The notes under the pieces were generated by a model, which saw only the letters and a list, made by a program, of their open reading frames with translations, was not told where the DNA came from and ran no database searches. From positions 1 to 11,311 of the forward strand of contig CALBTQ010000146.1 in assembly GCA_937967875.1 (NCBI GenBank): a DNA stretch of 11,311 bases. The letters are read 5' to 3'. Source of the DNA: an uncultured Pseudomonadota bacterium (lineage in GTDB: Bacteria > Lernaellota > Lernaellaia > Lernaellales > Lernaellaceae). Position 1 is the first letter of the stretch. Each line of letters opens with the position of its first letter. The position numbers and the translations under genes are program-made. Positions 1-8,187 of the stretch are shown piece after piece.

Positions 1-44
1 CACCGAGATCTACACTCTTTCCCTACACGACGCTCTTCCGATCT
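1..44 (+). other. Illumina P5/Read 1 sequencing adapter (artefact)
   Basis: These 44 bases match the TruSeq universal (P5/Read 1) adapter from CACCGAGATCTACAC to its end CTCTTCCGATCT. They are not part of the organism's genome. The reading frame of the neighbouring minus-strand gene starts exactly at base 45, so the fragment was cut by library preparation and not by a biological event. Confidence 0.98.
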
Positions 45-626
45 CAGGCCGGTCTTGAGCGACACGACCAGGTCCAACCGGCCGTTGTCCCGCCGCATGA
101 TCGACGGGGTCCACTCCGCCGCCAGGGCCACGGTGCCGAGGTAGCCTTCCTGGGTGAGCAGAATTTCATCGTAATCGTTCGACAGGCGATGGCTCGCCAG
201 CATCCAGCCGACGTTGTGGATCTGCACATTCGTGCCCATGCCGCCCAGGCCGATTTCCGGACGCAGGCGGAAATTGTCGGTGTGCACCACGTTGTAGCCG
301 CAATACAGCACGCCATAGCCGCCGCGCAGCGAGGCGTCGGCCAACGCACCGCCCTTGGTCTGGTTGAATCCGTATCCCTCCAGGCCGACCACCACGCGCC
401 CGCCGAGCAAGGCGTAGGCGTCCAGGCCGATCATCGGAATCGTGGACGAAAAATCGCTGACGCGCAGCGGATCGAGATAATCGTTGAGCTCGCCGACGTT
501 CATCCACATCGCGCCTGCGCTCAGGCCGCCGTAGCCGCCCCAGATGACCGTTTCGCCGGCCAGCGCCGCCATCGGCAGCAAACCCACAAATATCGCCGCT
601 ATCGCCGCTATCGCCAACCGTTGCAT
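45..626 (-). CDS. Secreted outer-membrane beta-barrel-like protein, 3' part missing
   Basis: No specific family recognised. The 194 visible residues begin with a clear Sec signal peptide (MQRLAIAAIAAIFVGLLP, probable cleavage after ALA at residue 23). The mature part alternates hydrophobic and polar residues with many Gly and aromatic residues (for example residues 66-86, 100-112 and 120-136), the usual look of membrane beta-strands joined by short turns. I infer an outer-membrane barrel or porin-like protein. The ATG at 626 is chosen because GGAGG at 633-637 lies 6 bases upstream and the signal peptide starts there. There is no stop: the frame runs into the adapter at base 44, so the C-terminal half or more is absent. 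It is transcribed away from the gene at 867. The other minus frames here give Arg/Pro/Cys-rich products and look like shadows. Export is fairly certain; the barrel assignment is not. Confidence 0.75.
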
Positions 627-653
627 ATCGAACCTCCGCTTCAAATCTTAGTC

Positions 654-662
654 AGCATAGCA
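654..662 (-). promoter_or_regulatory. Extended -10 promoter element for the barrel-like gene
   Basis: On the minus strand the bases read TGCTATGCT, an extended -10 (TGn followed by TATGCT, 4 of 6 to the consensus). It ends 27 bases before the start codon at 626. No good -35 hexamer is seen 16-18 bases upstream, where the 667-703 inverted repeat lies. Tentative. Confidence 0.35.
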
Positions 663-666
663 CAAT

Positions 667-703
667 CGCCCGTGGATTCACGAGTTCCACCTTTTCACGG
701 GCG
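667..703. repeat. Perfect 8-bp inverted repeat, possible operator or hairpin
   Basis: CGCCCGTG (667-674) is exactly mirrored by CACGGGCG (696-703) with 21 bases between them. It lies immediately upstream of the extended -10 of the barrel-like gene, where a regulator dimer could cover the -35 region. No T-run follows on either strand, so an intrinsic terminator is unlikely. An operator role is inference. Confidence 0.4.
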
Positions 704-818
704 TCATGCACCCGGTTTAACGCCGCGCCGGATTAATTGTGTTACCGCCAAGCCGATTTTTAAATATTTCTTTTTACAGAAACGATTTAAACTGGCGACG
801 ACATGCTAAGTCCACGAT

Positions 819-845
819 ATGACGTTTCGTCGGACGATCGATAAT
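819..845 (+). promoter_or_regulatory. Tentative sigma-70-type promoter of the small lipoprotein gene
   Basis: The -10 candidate is GATAAT (840-845, 5 of 6). The -35 candidate is ATGACG (819-824, 4 of 6) with a short 15-base spacer. Predicted transcription would start near 852, just before AGGAAA and the ATG at 867. The poor spacing keeps confidence low. Confidence 0.3.
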
Positions 846-866
846 TCGAACGATAGGAAACGAAAA

Positions 867-1472
867 ATGAAGAAATTGGCATTTTTGGCGATTGTCGCTT
901 TTCTGATCATTTCGTCGACAATGTGTCGGGACAGTGACGATGACGACAATAACGATCACGATGATAGCGATGACGACGACGATGATGATTCGCCGGACGA
1001 CGATAGCGATAATGATGATGACGCCACATCCGATGACGATTCCATTCCCGATGACGATGACGATGATGAACAAAGTGCACCAGTGCTTAGTAATGGTTAT
1101 TTCGACCCGGCACAGTCGCAGATCGTTGAAATTGATGATATACAATATTACGCAAGTACGCTGCGATTCAGCGTTTGTGACGCCGACAACGATCTTCTGG
1201 GTGGAAAAATCGTTTTTATGCAACAGGGTATTACGACGCCTGGAGCCGAGCGAGAATACCTATGGGACGATATCAATAATCCGCCGGAAGTGGATTTGAC
1301 GGAAGTCGGCGATTGTGAAAATCCATTGGAAATCGGCCTGCAATTTCTCTTGGATTGGGTTGAATCGCCATCCTATTCCGGCCAGATCTGCTTTGACGCT
1401 CAAGCGACGGATTCTTTAAATAATTTTTCCAACACGCTGTTTGATATCTGCGTCGAGCATAATCCGACCTAA
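867..1472 (+). CDS. Small acidic probable lipoprotein of unknown function
   Basis: No family recognised. The 201-residue product starts with MKKLAFLAIVAFLI and reaches Cys20 (SSTMC), so it is probably exported and perhaps lipidated. The -1 residue is Met where Gly/Ala/Ser is usual, so the lipobox is weak. Residues 22-68 are an Asp-rich linker, almost entirely D with scattered S, N, P and T. Residues 70-201 form a compact domain with several Cys (for example CDADND, GDCENP, QICFDA, DICVEH) that could pair as disulfides; its pattern of short strands suggests a beta-sandwich, which is inference. The ATG at 867 is preferred over an in-frame ATG at 819 because AGGAAA (855-860) sits 6 bases before it and the signal peptide begins there. 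Composition differs sharply from the neighbours: 83 G/C in 180 bases counted (46%) at 1081-1200 and 1261-1320, against 44 of 60 (73%) at 2221-2280. This may reflect horizontal transfer. Confidence 0.8.
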   Translation: MKKLAFLAIVAFLIISSTMCRDSDDDDNNDHDDSDDDDDDDSPDDDSDNDDDATSDDDSIPDDDDDDEQSAPVLSNGYFDPAQSQIVEIDDIQYYASTLRFSVCDADNDLLGGKIVFMQQGITTPGAEREYLWDDINNPPEVDLTEVGDCENPLEIGLQFLLDWVESPSYSGQICFDAQATDSLNNFSNTLFDICVEHNPT

Positions 1473-1513
1473 AATGACGTGTCGCCGACCGCGATTTTCC
1501 GCCGATCTTTTCC

Positions 1514-1542
1514 TTTCGACGGGCAAACGCCCGATGTATAGT
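1514..1542 (+). promoter_or_regulatory. Tentative promoter of the GH172-like gene
   Basis: TATAGT at 1537-1542 (5 of 6 to the -10 consensus) is preceded by a weak -35 TTTCGA (1514-1519) with a 17-base spacer. Between them lies a small hairpin, CGGGC-AAAC-GCCCG (1520-1533). The start codon at 1569 is 27 bases downstream of the -10. Plausible by position and sequence only. Confidence 0.3.
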
Positions 1543-1568
1543 GGTTCATCCACAAACGGAGGGCGGTC

Positions 1569-3812
1569 ATGCGACGATGGGGATTGGTCATCGCAATGCT
1601 GCTGGCGACGGCGGTCGCCGCGTCGGCGCAGACGACCGGCCTGGCGCGCCTGACCGACCTGTGGGCGCTGCCCGACCTGACGCCGGGCATTGTCGCCTTC
1701 GGCGCGTCCAGCACCGACCCGACCGGCGGCAACGACGACGGCTTCACCGGCATATGGTCGCGGCAATACTGGGACGACGGGCGGCACGTGCTCTTCGACG
1801 CCCAAGGTCCCGGCTGCGTGTATCGCATGTGGTTCACCAAGCTGGGCAAGCGCGCGAACCTGCAATTTTTCTTCGACAACGAGCCGATGCCCTCGCTGGA
1901 CCTGCCGTTGACCGACTTTTTCGCCGGCGCCACCGCGCCGTTCACCGAGACGCTGCTGTGGGACGACATGGATTCCAGGGGCGGCTTCGTGCACTACGTG
2001 CCGGTCTGCTACCGCGAGCGTCTGGTGATCGCCACGACCGCGCTGACCTATTTCTACAACTTCACCGCGCACCGGTATTGGTCGGACGCCGCGGTGGAAA
2101 CCTTCACCGGCGCGGAAAACTACGACCAGGCGCGCGCGCTGTACGATCCCGCGCGGGCCGGGGAGGATCCGAAGGACGCCGCCGGGGTGGACTACGCCGA
2201 GCTGAGCGCGACCGTCGCCCCGGGCGAAACGGTCGAGCTGGCCGACCTGAGCGGCCCGGGGTGGATCGCCTCGCTGGAACTGACGCCCGCGACGCTCGAC
2301 GCGGCGCTGCTCAACGACGTGCGATTGGTCGCCGTCTTCGACGAGGCCGCCGTCGCGCAGATCGACGCTCCGCTGGGTGTGCTGGTCGGCACGACCGACC
2401 CCGCCGCCGAGGCGACCGCGCTGCTGTGGGGGCTGCTCGACGGGCGGATGTACTGGTACCTGCCCATGCCCTTTTTCGCCGCCGCCAAGCTGGCGCTGGT
2501 CAACGACGGCGACGCGACCGCGAGCTTCACCGGGCGCCTGGGCGTGCGCGCGGGGCAGCCCGACGACCACGCGGGCCTGCTGATCGCGCAGTACAACCGC
2601 AGCAAACCCACGCGGCTGGGCCGCGATCATCCCTTCGCCGTCGTCGGCGGCCAGGGGAAGATCGTCGGCGTCACGCAACTGGCCGGAGGTCTAAAGGACC
2701 AGGGCTACCTGGAGGGCGACGAGCGCTGGTATCCGGATGGCCTGTCGACCCCGACCATCCAGGGCACGGGCACCGAGGATTATTACAACGCCGGGTGGTA
2801 CTTCAACCAGGGGCCGTTCACGCTGCCCACGCACGGTCATCCGTCGTTGTACGAAGAGGACGATTACCTGGTGACCGCCATGTACCGCCTGCACACGGGC
2901 GATTCGCTCGACTTTTACCACGGCGCGGTGTTTTCCATCGAGCACGACATGCTCAACCTCAACACACGCGAGGACGAACGCTCGGCGGCGTACCTGTACC
3001 ACGTCGACGAACCGGCGCTGGTGTTGCAGGCCGCGTTCGACGTGGGCGATCCCACCGAGGAAGAGCGCTTCGCCTTCGTCGGCGGCGACGACGAGGACCT
3101 CGGGCCGCTCTACGGCTTCTACGAAGGCGATCAGGATCTGCTGCCGATTCTCGACGCCGGTTATCGCTCGCGCACGACCGCGCGCTTCACCGTGGCCGTC
3201 AACCCGCACAACGACGGCCTGCGGCTGGTGCGCCGCATCGACCAGCGCTGGGGCCGCGAGCTGGTGCGGGTGACGGTCAACGGCCGCGACGCCGGGCTGT
3301 GGGGCGCGACCGAACACAACTTCTTCAAGCGCTGGCGCGACGTGGTCTTCGACATTCCGCCCGCGCTGACCAAGGGCTGCGATCTGGTCGAGATCGAGCT
3401 GACCAACCGCGGCGAGCAGTTCACGCAACTGCATTATTGGCTTTACGCGTTCAAGCGCCCGCTGCTGACGCGCCTGAGCGACCTGGCGCTGAGCGCGCCC
3501 ACCGACGAACTGCGCGTCGGCGATACGCTGGCGCTGAGTGTGGGCGGCGTGTATCCGAGCGGCGCGGAGATCGACATCGCCGGGTGGGTCGACTACGCGC
3601 TGTCGGATCCCGCGCTGGCCGAGGTCGTCCACGGCGAACTGACCGCCTTCGCACCCGGCGAATTGACCCTCACCGCCTCGACCGGCGCGCAAACCAGCAA
3701 CGCGCTGACCCTGACCATCCTGCCCGCCACGGACGACGATGCCGATACGACGCCGGATGACGACGACACGACGGATGATGACGACGATGATGACGATGGC
3801 TGTGGATGTTGA
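1569..3812 (+). CDS. Secreted GH172 (DUF2961)-type glycoside hydrolase with Ig-like domain and Asp-rich GCGC tail
   Basis: The 747-residue product has a signal peptide (residues 1-20, cleavage after AASA). Residues about 40-480 resemble DUF2961, now family GH172, whose characterised members act on alpha-D-fructofuranosides (difructose dianhydride I synthase/hydrolase) or D-arabinofuranosides. Matching features are PGCVYRMWFTK (81-91), the F-x-FFDNEP strand (100-106), PLTDFF (113-118), EGDERWYPDG (382-391) and GTGTEDYY (399-406). Glu382 and Glu403 are 21 residues apart, the spacing I recall for the two catalytic acids of the Bifidobacterium enzyme (E270/E291). Residues 481-630 look like further beta structure belonging to the enzyme. 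Residues about 634-718 resemble a bacterial Ig-like (Big_2) domain (ELRVGDTLALSVGG, GELTLTAS). Residues 722-743 are mostly Asp, and the protein ends G-C-G-C. The start is set by GGAGGG (1558-1563), 5 bases before ATG. Likely a surface or secreted polysaccharide-degrading enzyme; the substrate cannot be read from sequence. Confidence 0.88.
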   Translation: MRRWGLVIAMLLATAVAASAQTTGLARLTDLWALPDLTPGIVAFGASSTDPTGGNDDGFTGIWSRQYWDDGRHVLFDAQGPGCVYRMWFTKLGKRANLQFFFDNEPMPSLDLPLTDFFAGATAPFTETLLWDDMDSRGGFVHYVPVCYRERLVIATTALTYFYNFTAHRYWSDAAVETFTGAENYDQARALYDPARAGEDPKDAAGVDYAELSATVAPGETVELADLSGPGWIASLELTPATLDAALLNDVRLVAVFDEAAVAQIDAPLGVLVGTTDPAAEATALLWGLLDGRMYWYLPMPFFAAAKLALVNDGDATASFTGRLGVRAGQPDDHAGLLIAQYNRSKPTRLGRDHPFAVVGGQGKIVGVTQLAGGLKDQGYLEGDERWYPDGLSTPTIQGTGTEDYYNAGWYFNQGPFTLPTHGHPSLYEEDDYLVTAMYRLHTGDSLDFYHGAVFSIEHDMLNLNTREDERSAAYLYHVDEPALVLQAAFDVGDPTEEERFAFVGGDDEDLGPLYGFYEGDQDLLPILDAGYRSRTTARFTVAVNPHNDGLRLVRRIDQRWGRELVRVTVNGRDAGLWGATEHNFFKRWRDVVFDIPPALTKGCDLVEIELTNRGEQFTQLHYWLYAFKRPLLTRLSDLALSAPTDELRVGDTLALSVGGVYPSGAEIDIAGWVDYALSDPALAEVVHGELTAFAPGELTLTASTGAQTSNALTLTILPATDDDADTTPDDDDTTDDDDDDDDGCGC

Positions 3813-3814
3813 CC

Positions 3815-3835
3815 AATGCGGAATGGCGAATTTTC
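3815..3835. repeat. Post-stop repeat shared with the Kelch gene
   Basis: Two bases after the GH172 stop lies AATGCGGAATGGCGAATTTT. Nearly the same sequence follows the Kelch gene stop on the minus strand (9510-9491). The similarity also extends upstream into the tail codons (3784-3833 against 9540-9491, 43 of 50 bases identical by hand alignment). Confidence 0.7.
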
Positions 3836-3839
3836 GGTG

Positions 3840-3927
3840 GCGCTGATACGTCGAACGCAGTGAGGCTTATCAGTGTTGATGAGAACACTGATAAACTCGC
3901 TCGCTTCACTCGCTCGCGTATCGGCGC
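3840..3927. repeat. Long imperfect palindrome between convergent genes (REP/MITE-like or bidirectional terminator)
   Basis: An 88-base foldback. The outer stem is 11 bp (3840-3850 with 3917-3927, one T-G pair). A middle stem pairs about 3852-3866 with 3903-3916, with one mismatch and one bulged base. The inner stem is a perfect 11 bp, TTATCAGTGTT (3867-3877) with AACACTGATAA (3884-3894), around a six-base loop. A 10-base direct repeat, ACTCGCTCGC, occurs twice at 3895-3917. It lies between two genes that converge, so it could stop transcription from both sides, but no T-run follows. The complex fold is more like a dispersed palindromic repeat. Confidence 0.65.
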
Positions 3928-3936
3928 GACCGAGCC

Positions 3937-3958
3937 GGGCAACCACGGGGAGTTGCCC
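3937..3958. repeat. Small GC-rich hairpin (REP-like)
   Basis: GGGCAAC (3937-3943) pairs with GTTGCCC (3952-3958) across an eight-base loop; an alternative GGGG/CCCC pairing uses the same region. Short GGGCAAC...GTTGCCCC palindromes are common as intergenic repeats in many bacterial genomes. It ends 40 bases before the stop of the minus-strand lipoprotein gene and may help protect or end its mRNA. Confidence 0.5.
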
Positions 3959-3998
3959 CTGCAAATAATTCATCACCGGCAATCTTTTCCGCGACGCC

Positions 3999-6146
<2,148 letters not shown>

Positions 6147-6197
6147 CGCGATCTCCACATCTTTGATGATTGGCGTTTATTGATCTCCCATCGGCGA

Positions 6198-6206
6198 ATT
6201 GTATCA
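6198..6206 (-). promoter_or_regulatory. Extended -10 promoter element for the propeller lipoprotein gene
   Basis: The minus strand reads TGATACAAT, an extended -10 (TGn plus TACAAT, 5 of 6 to the consensus). It ends 51 bases before the start codon at 6146, leaving a leader of about 45 bases. No recognisable -35 lies upstream, which an extended -10 can tolerate. Confidence 0.45.
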
Positions 6207-6232
6207 CGATCATGAGAGAAAATCCGCCGCCC

Positions 6233-6262
6233 TTGCCAAGCACGCCTTCCTGCCCGTACAAC
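6233..6262 (+). promoter_or_regulatory. Tentative promoter of the serine protease gene
   Basis: TTGCCA (6233-6238, 5 of 6 to the -35 consensus) is followed after 18 bases by TACAAC (6257-6262, 4 of 6). The same -35 hexamer is used by the candidate RNA promoter at 7771. Transcription would begin close to the ribosome-binding site AAGGAGG (6270-6276), giving a very short leader. Confidence 0.35.
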
Positions 6263-6284
6263 TGAAAACAAGGAGGGAACGAAG

Positions 6285-7745
6285 ATGAAGCGTTCGTTGT
6301 TCGTCTGCACTGTGCTGCTCCTGGCGACCGCATGGCTTTGGACGACCCCGCTGCCGGCCGCCGAAACGCAATCCCAAACCTATCAGGGAACGCCGCAAAA
6401 CATGCCGTCGTTGACCACGCCCGGACTCCAGTCGGGCCGGACGGTGGGCGAAAAATCGCTGGTGACCGTGCCGGCCGAGGAAATTGCGGCCAAAACCAAA
6501 AACGCGCCGGTCGACGAAAACAAGCAACGGCGGATGGTGGGCGTGCACGTGGACGTGCCGGCCTACGACGACGCCGTGTGGGAGCGCCTGACCGGTCCGC
6601 AGGGCGCGACGTCCTGGCGGCTGGCGATCGTCGCCCCGGGCGCGAAGTTCCTGCGCGCGCATTTCTCGGTGTATTCGCCGGGCGCATCCGACGTGGTGGT
6701 CGTGTACGGCGAGCTCGATCCGGCGCAGGCCCGCCGCGTGCGTTCGGTTAAAGTCGCCGGCGAAGCGGACGTCTGGGCGCCGCCGACCAAGGGCGAGCGG
6801 CTGCACGTGGAGGTGCTGACCTCCTCGGCTACGCCGCCGAAACTGGTGATCGATCTGGTCTCTTACGGCCTGGAGGACATGGCGCAAAACAAGGAAGCCG
6901 GCTGCTATCTCGATCCGACCTGCTACGCGGCGTGGGACGATCTGAAAACCGGCATCGGCCATGTCAGCCTGGAAAGCGGCGGCATCGCCTATGTGTGTTC
7001 GGGGGCGCTGTTGAACGACACGGCGTCCTCGGGCACGCCCTGGTTTCTGACCGCCAACCACTGCGTCAGCACCCAGGCCGAAGCCGACACGGTGGTCGTT
7101 TCCTGGCGCTTCTACACCGACGAGTGCAACGGCGATCCCCCCGATTTTTACAGCACGCCCTACAGCGAGGGGTCGAAAATGGCGTTTACCGACACCATGA
7201 CCGACATGACGCTGTTGGAACTGGACGAAGATCCGCCCAACGGCACTTCGTATTTCGGTTGGACGACCGCGGAAGTACTTCCCGGCAATGACGTGACCAC
7301 GCTGCATCATCCCGACGGCGCGTACATGCGCATCACCTTCGGCGAGGTCATGTATCTCGAGTATTATTTCTATTCCGTGCTGTATTCGGAAAGCTCGACC
7401 GAGGGCGGCTCGTCGGGCGCGCCGCTGTTCAACGACGACCGACAGGTGATCGGCGCCCTCTCCGGCGGCGACGCGTCCTGCTACTACATGGAAGGTCTCG
7501 ACGAATTCGGGATTTTCAACATCGCCTACGGCGCGGGGATGAACGATTTCCTCGACAACGCCGACGACGACGATGACGATACCGGCGACGATGACGACGA
7601 TGACGACGATGATGACAATGATGATATCGATGACGACGACGATGATGACGACTACATTCCGCCCGCCGACGACGATGATGACGACGACGAGCAGGGCGCG
7701 ACCCAGACCCGCGACGACGACTCCGGCGGCGGCATGTGCGGCTGA
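6285..7745 (+). CDS. Secreted lysyl-endopeptidase-like serine protease (family S1) with Asp-rich tail
   Basis: The 486-residue product has a signal peptide (residues 1-26, probable cleavage after PAA). Residues about 80-196 form an N-terminal beta-rich region typical of the pro-part of this group (WRLAIVAPGAKFLRAHF, VVVVYGELD). Residues about 205-425 are a trypsin-like domain resembling Achromobacter lysyl endopeptidase: His259 in FLTANHC, Asp307 in TDMTLLEL and Ser377 in GGSSGAPL form the expected triad, and HHPDG (341-345) with R-I-T-F matches the family's HHP motif. Cysteines at 207, 213, 238, 260, 281 and 399 could form disulfides. The residue six before the active Ser is Ser371, not the trypsin Asp; cleavage preference cannot be stated. 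Residues 427-468 are mostly Asp; the protein ends GGGMCG, with Cys485 next to last. Strong ribosome-binding site AAGGAGG (6270-6276), 8 bases before ATG. Probably processed after export. Its neighbours do not suggest a dedicated substrate. Confidence 0.9.
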   Translation: MKRSLFVCTVLLLATAWLWTTPLPAAETQSQTYQGTPQNMPSLTTPGLQSGRTVGEKSLVTVPAEEIAAKTKNAPVDENKQRRMVGVHVDVPAYDDAVWERLTGPQGATSWRLAIVAPGAKFLRAHFSVYSPGASDVVVVYGELDPAQARRVRSVKVAGEADVWAPPTKGERLHVEVLTSSATPPKLVIDLVSYGLEDMAQNKEAGCYLDPTCYAAWDDLKTGIGHVSLESGGIAYVCSGALLNDTASSGTPWFLTANHCVSTQAEADTVVVSWRFYTDECNGDPPDFYSTPYSEGSKMAFTDTMTDMTLLELDEDPPNGTSYFGWTTAEVLPGNDVTTLHHPDGAYMRITFGEVMYLEYYFYSVLYSESSTEGGSSGAPLFNDDRQVIGALSGGDASCYYMEGLDEFGIFNIAYGAGMNDFLDNADDDDDDTGDDDDDDDDDDNDDIDDDDDDDDYIPPADDDDDDDEQGATQTRDDDSGGGMCG

Positions 7746-7770
7746 TTTTTCCGCCGGCGCCAATTTTCCC

Positions 7771-7798
7771 TTGCCATCGGCCGACCATTTGATATACT
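7771..7798 (+). promoter_or_regulatory. Good sigma-70 promoter upstream of the candidate RNA
   Basis: TTGCCA (7771-7776, 5 of 6) and TATACT (7793-7798, 5 of 6) are separated by 16 bases. TGA directly before the -10 makes it an extended -10 (TGATATACT). It is the best promoter in the window, and no protein gene on the plus strand follows. Expected start near 7805. Confidence 0.65.
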
Positions 7799-7804
7799 AA
7801 TAAT

Positions 7805-8187
7805 CCTGCGGGGGCGGAAAGGATGCGCACTTGCGCAGGCGGGCGAAAATCGGTCCGGTCGATCGTACCTACTTCCAACAAATGAGTTGCGGGCAAACGA
7901 AACACACGGCTGTCGTGTCGATGCACGTGATGTCGGCGCGGGCACACACGATGTGGCGGTGTGCGCGCCGGGAACATACTTAGTGTATTGGCCGTCGCGG
8001 CAACGCGGCGGAGTGAAAATAGATATTCGCAGATAAACGAACAAAGATTCGGCGGATGCTCTACGCCGACGACCGACGTTGCCGAGGCTCTCGGCGTCCT
8101 GCCGTCCTCCTCCCGGCAGGTGGAAAAAGGGTCGATGTCAGCGGGCAGGTTTCGGCCGCTTTTAGGTGAAGGCGGCCGATTTTTTTT
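7805..8187 (+). ncRNA. Candidate structured non-coding RNA of about 380 nt, unknown family
   Basis: The 440-base gap between the protease and glycosyltransferase genes holds no convincing protein gene, but it has a strong promoter at its left end and an intrinsic terminator at its right end. Between them are many local hairpins: TGCGC-ACTT-GCGCA (7824-7837), ACACG-GCTGT-CGTGT (7904-7918), a bulged stem 7935-7947 with 7959-7969, an 8-bp stem closed by a GCAA tetraloop (7992-8011), CGGCG/CGCCG (8050-8068), GCCGAG-GCT-CTCGGC (8081-8095) and CCTGCCG/CGGCAGG (8098-8120), whose loop is TCCTCCTCC. That last loop is complementary to Shine-Dalgarno sites. A-rich unpaired stretches occur near 8013-8048. 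I looked for tmRNA, RNase P, 6S and SRP RNA signatures and did not find them. Promoter and terminator are seen; that the transcript is a functional RNA, and its exact 5' end, are inference. Confidence 0.5.
8153..8187 (+). terminator. Strong intrinsic terminator of the candidate RNA
   Basis: CGGCCGC (8153-8159) pairs exactly with GCGGCCG (8172-8178); a T-G and two T-A pairs extend the stem to 10 bp around a six-base loop. It is followed by one A and eight T (8180-8187). The last T bases overlap the stop codon of the convergent glycosyltransferase gene (8186-8188). Confidence 0.85.

Noticed and set aside
1541..3760. Overlapping long plus-strand frame within the GH172 gene
   Set aside because: The product is Arg/Ala-rich without domain features; the GH172 frame has motifs, a signal peptide and a good ribosome-binding site.
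6210..7763. Long minus-strand open frame opposite the protease gene, beginning with V/I-rich membrane-like stretches
   Set aside because: The apparent hydrophobic segments are antisense reads of GAC/GAT repeats. The plus-strand protease with a full catalytic triad explains the region.
7823..7983. Two tiny overlapping frames (20 and 33 residues) joined by ATGA within the candidate RNA
   Set aside because: No proper ribosome-binding spacing and no recognisable products; small frames of this size are expected by chance. Could be reconsidered if conserved.
7805..8187. tmRNA, RNase P RNA, 6S or SRP RNA
   Set aside because: A GGGGGCGG...GGAT-like 5' end recalls tmRNA, but no tRNA-like 3' end with CCA or credible tag frame was found, nor the conserved cores of RNase P or SRP RNA. 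A covariance search would be decisive.
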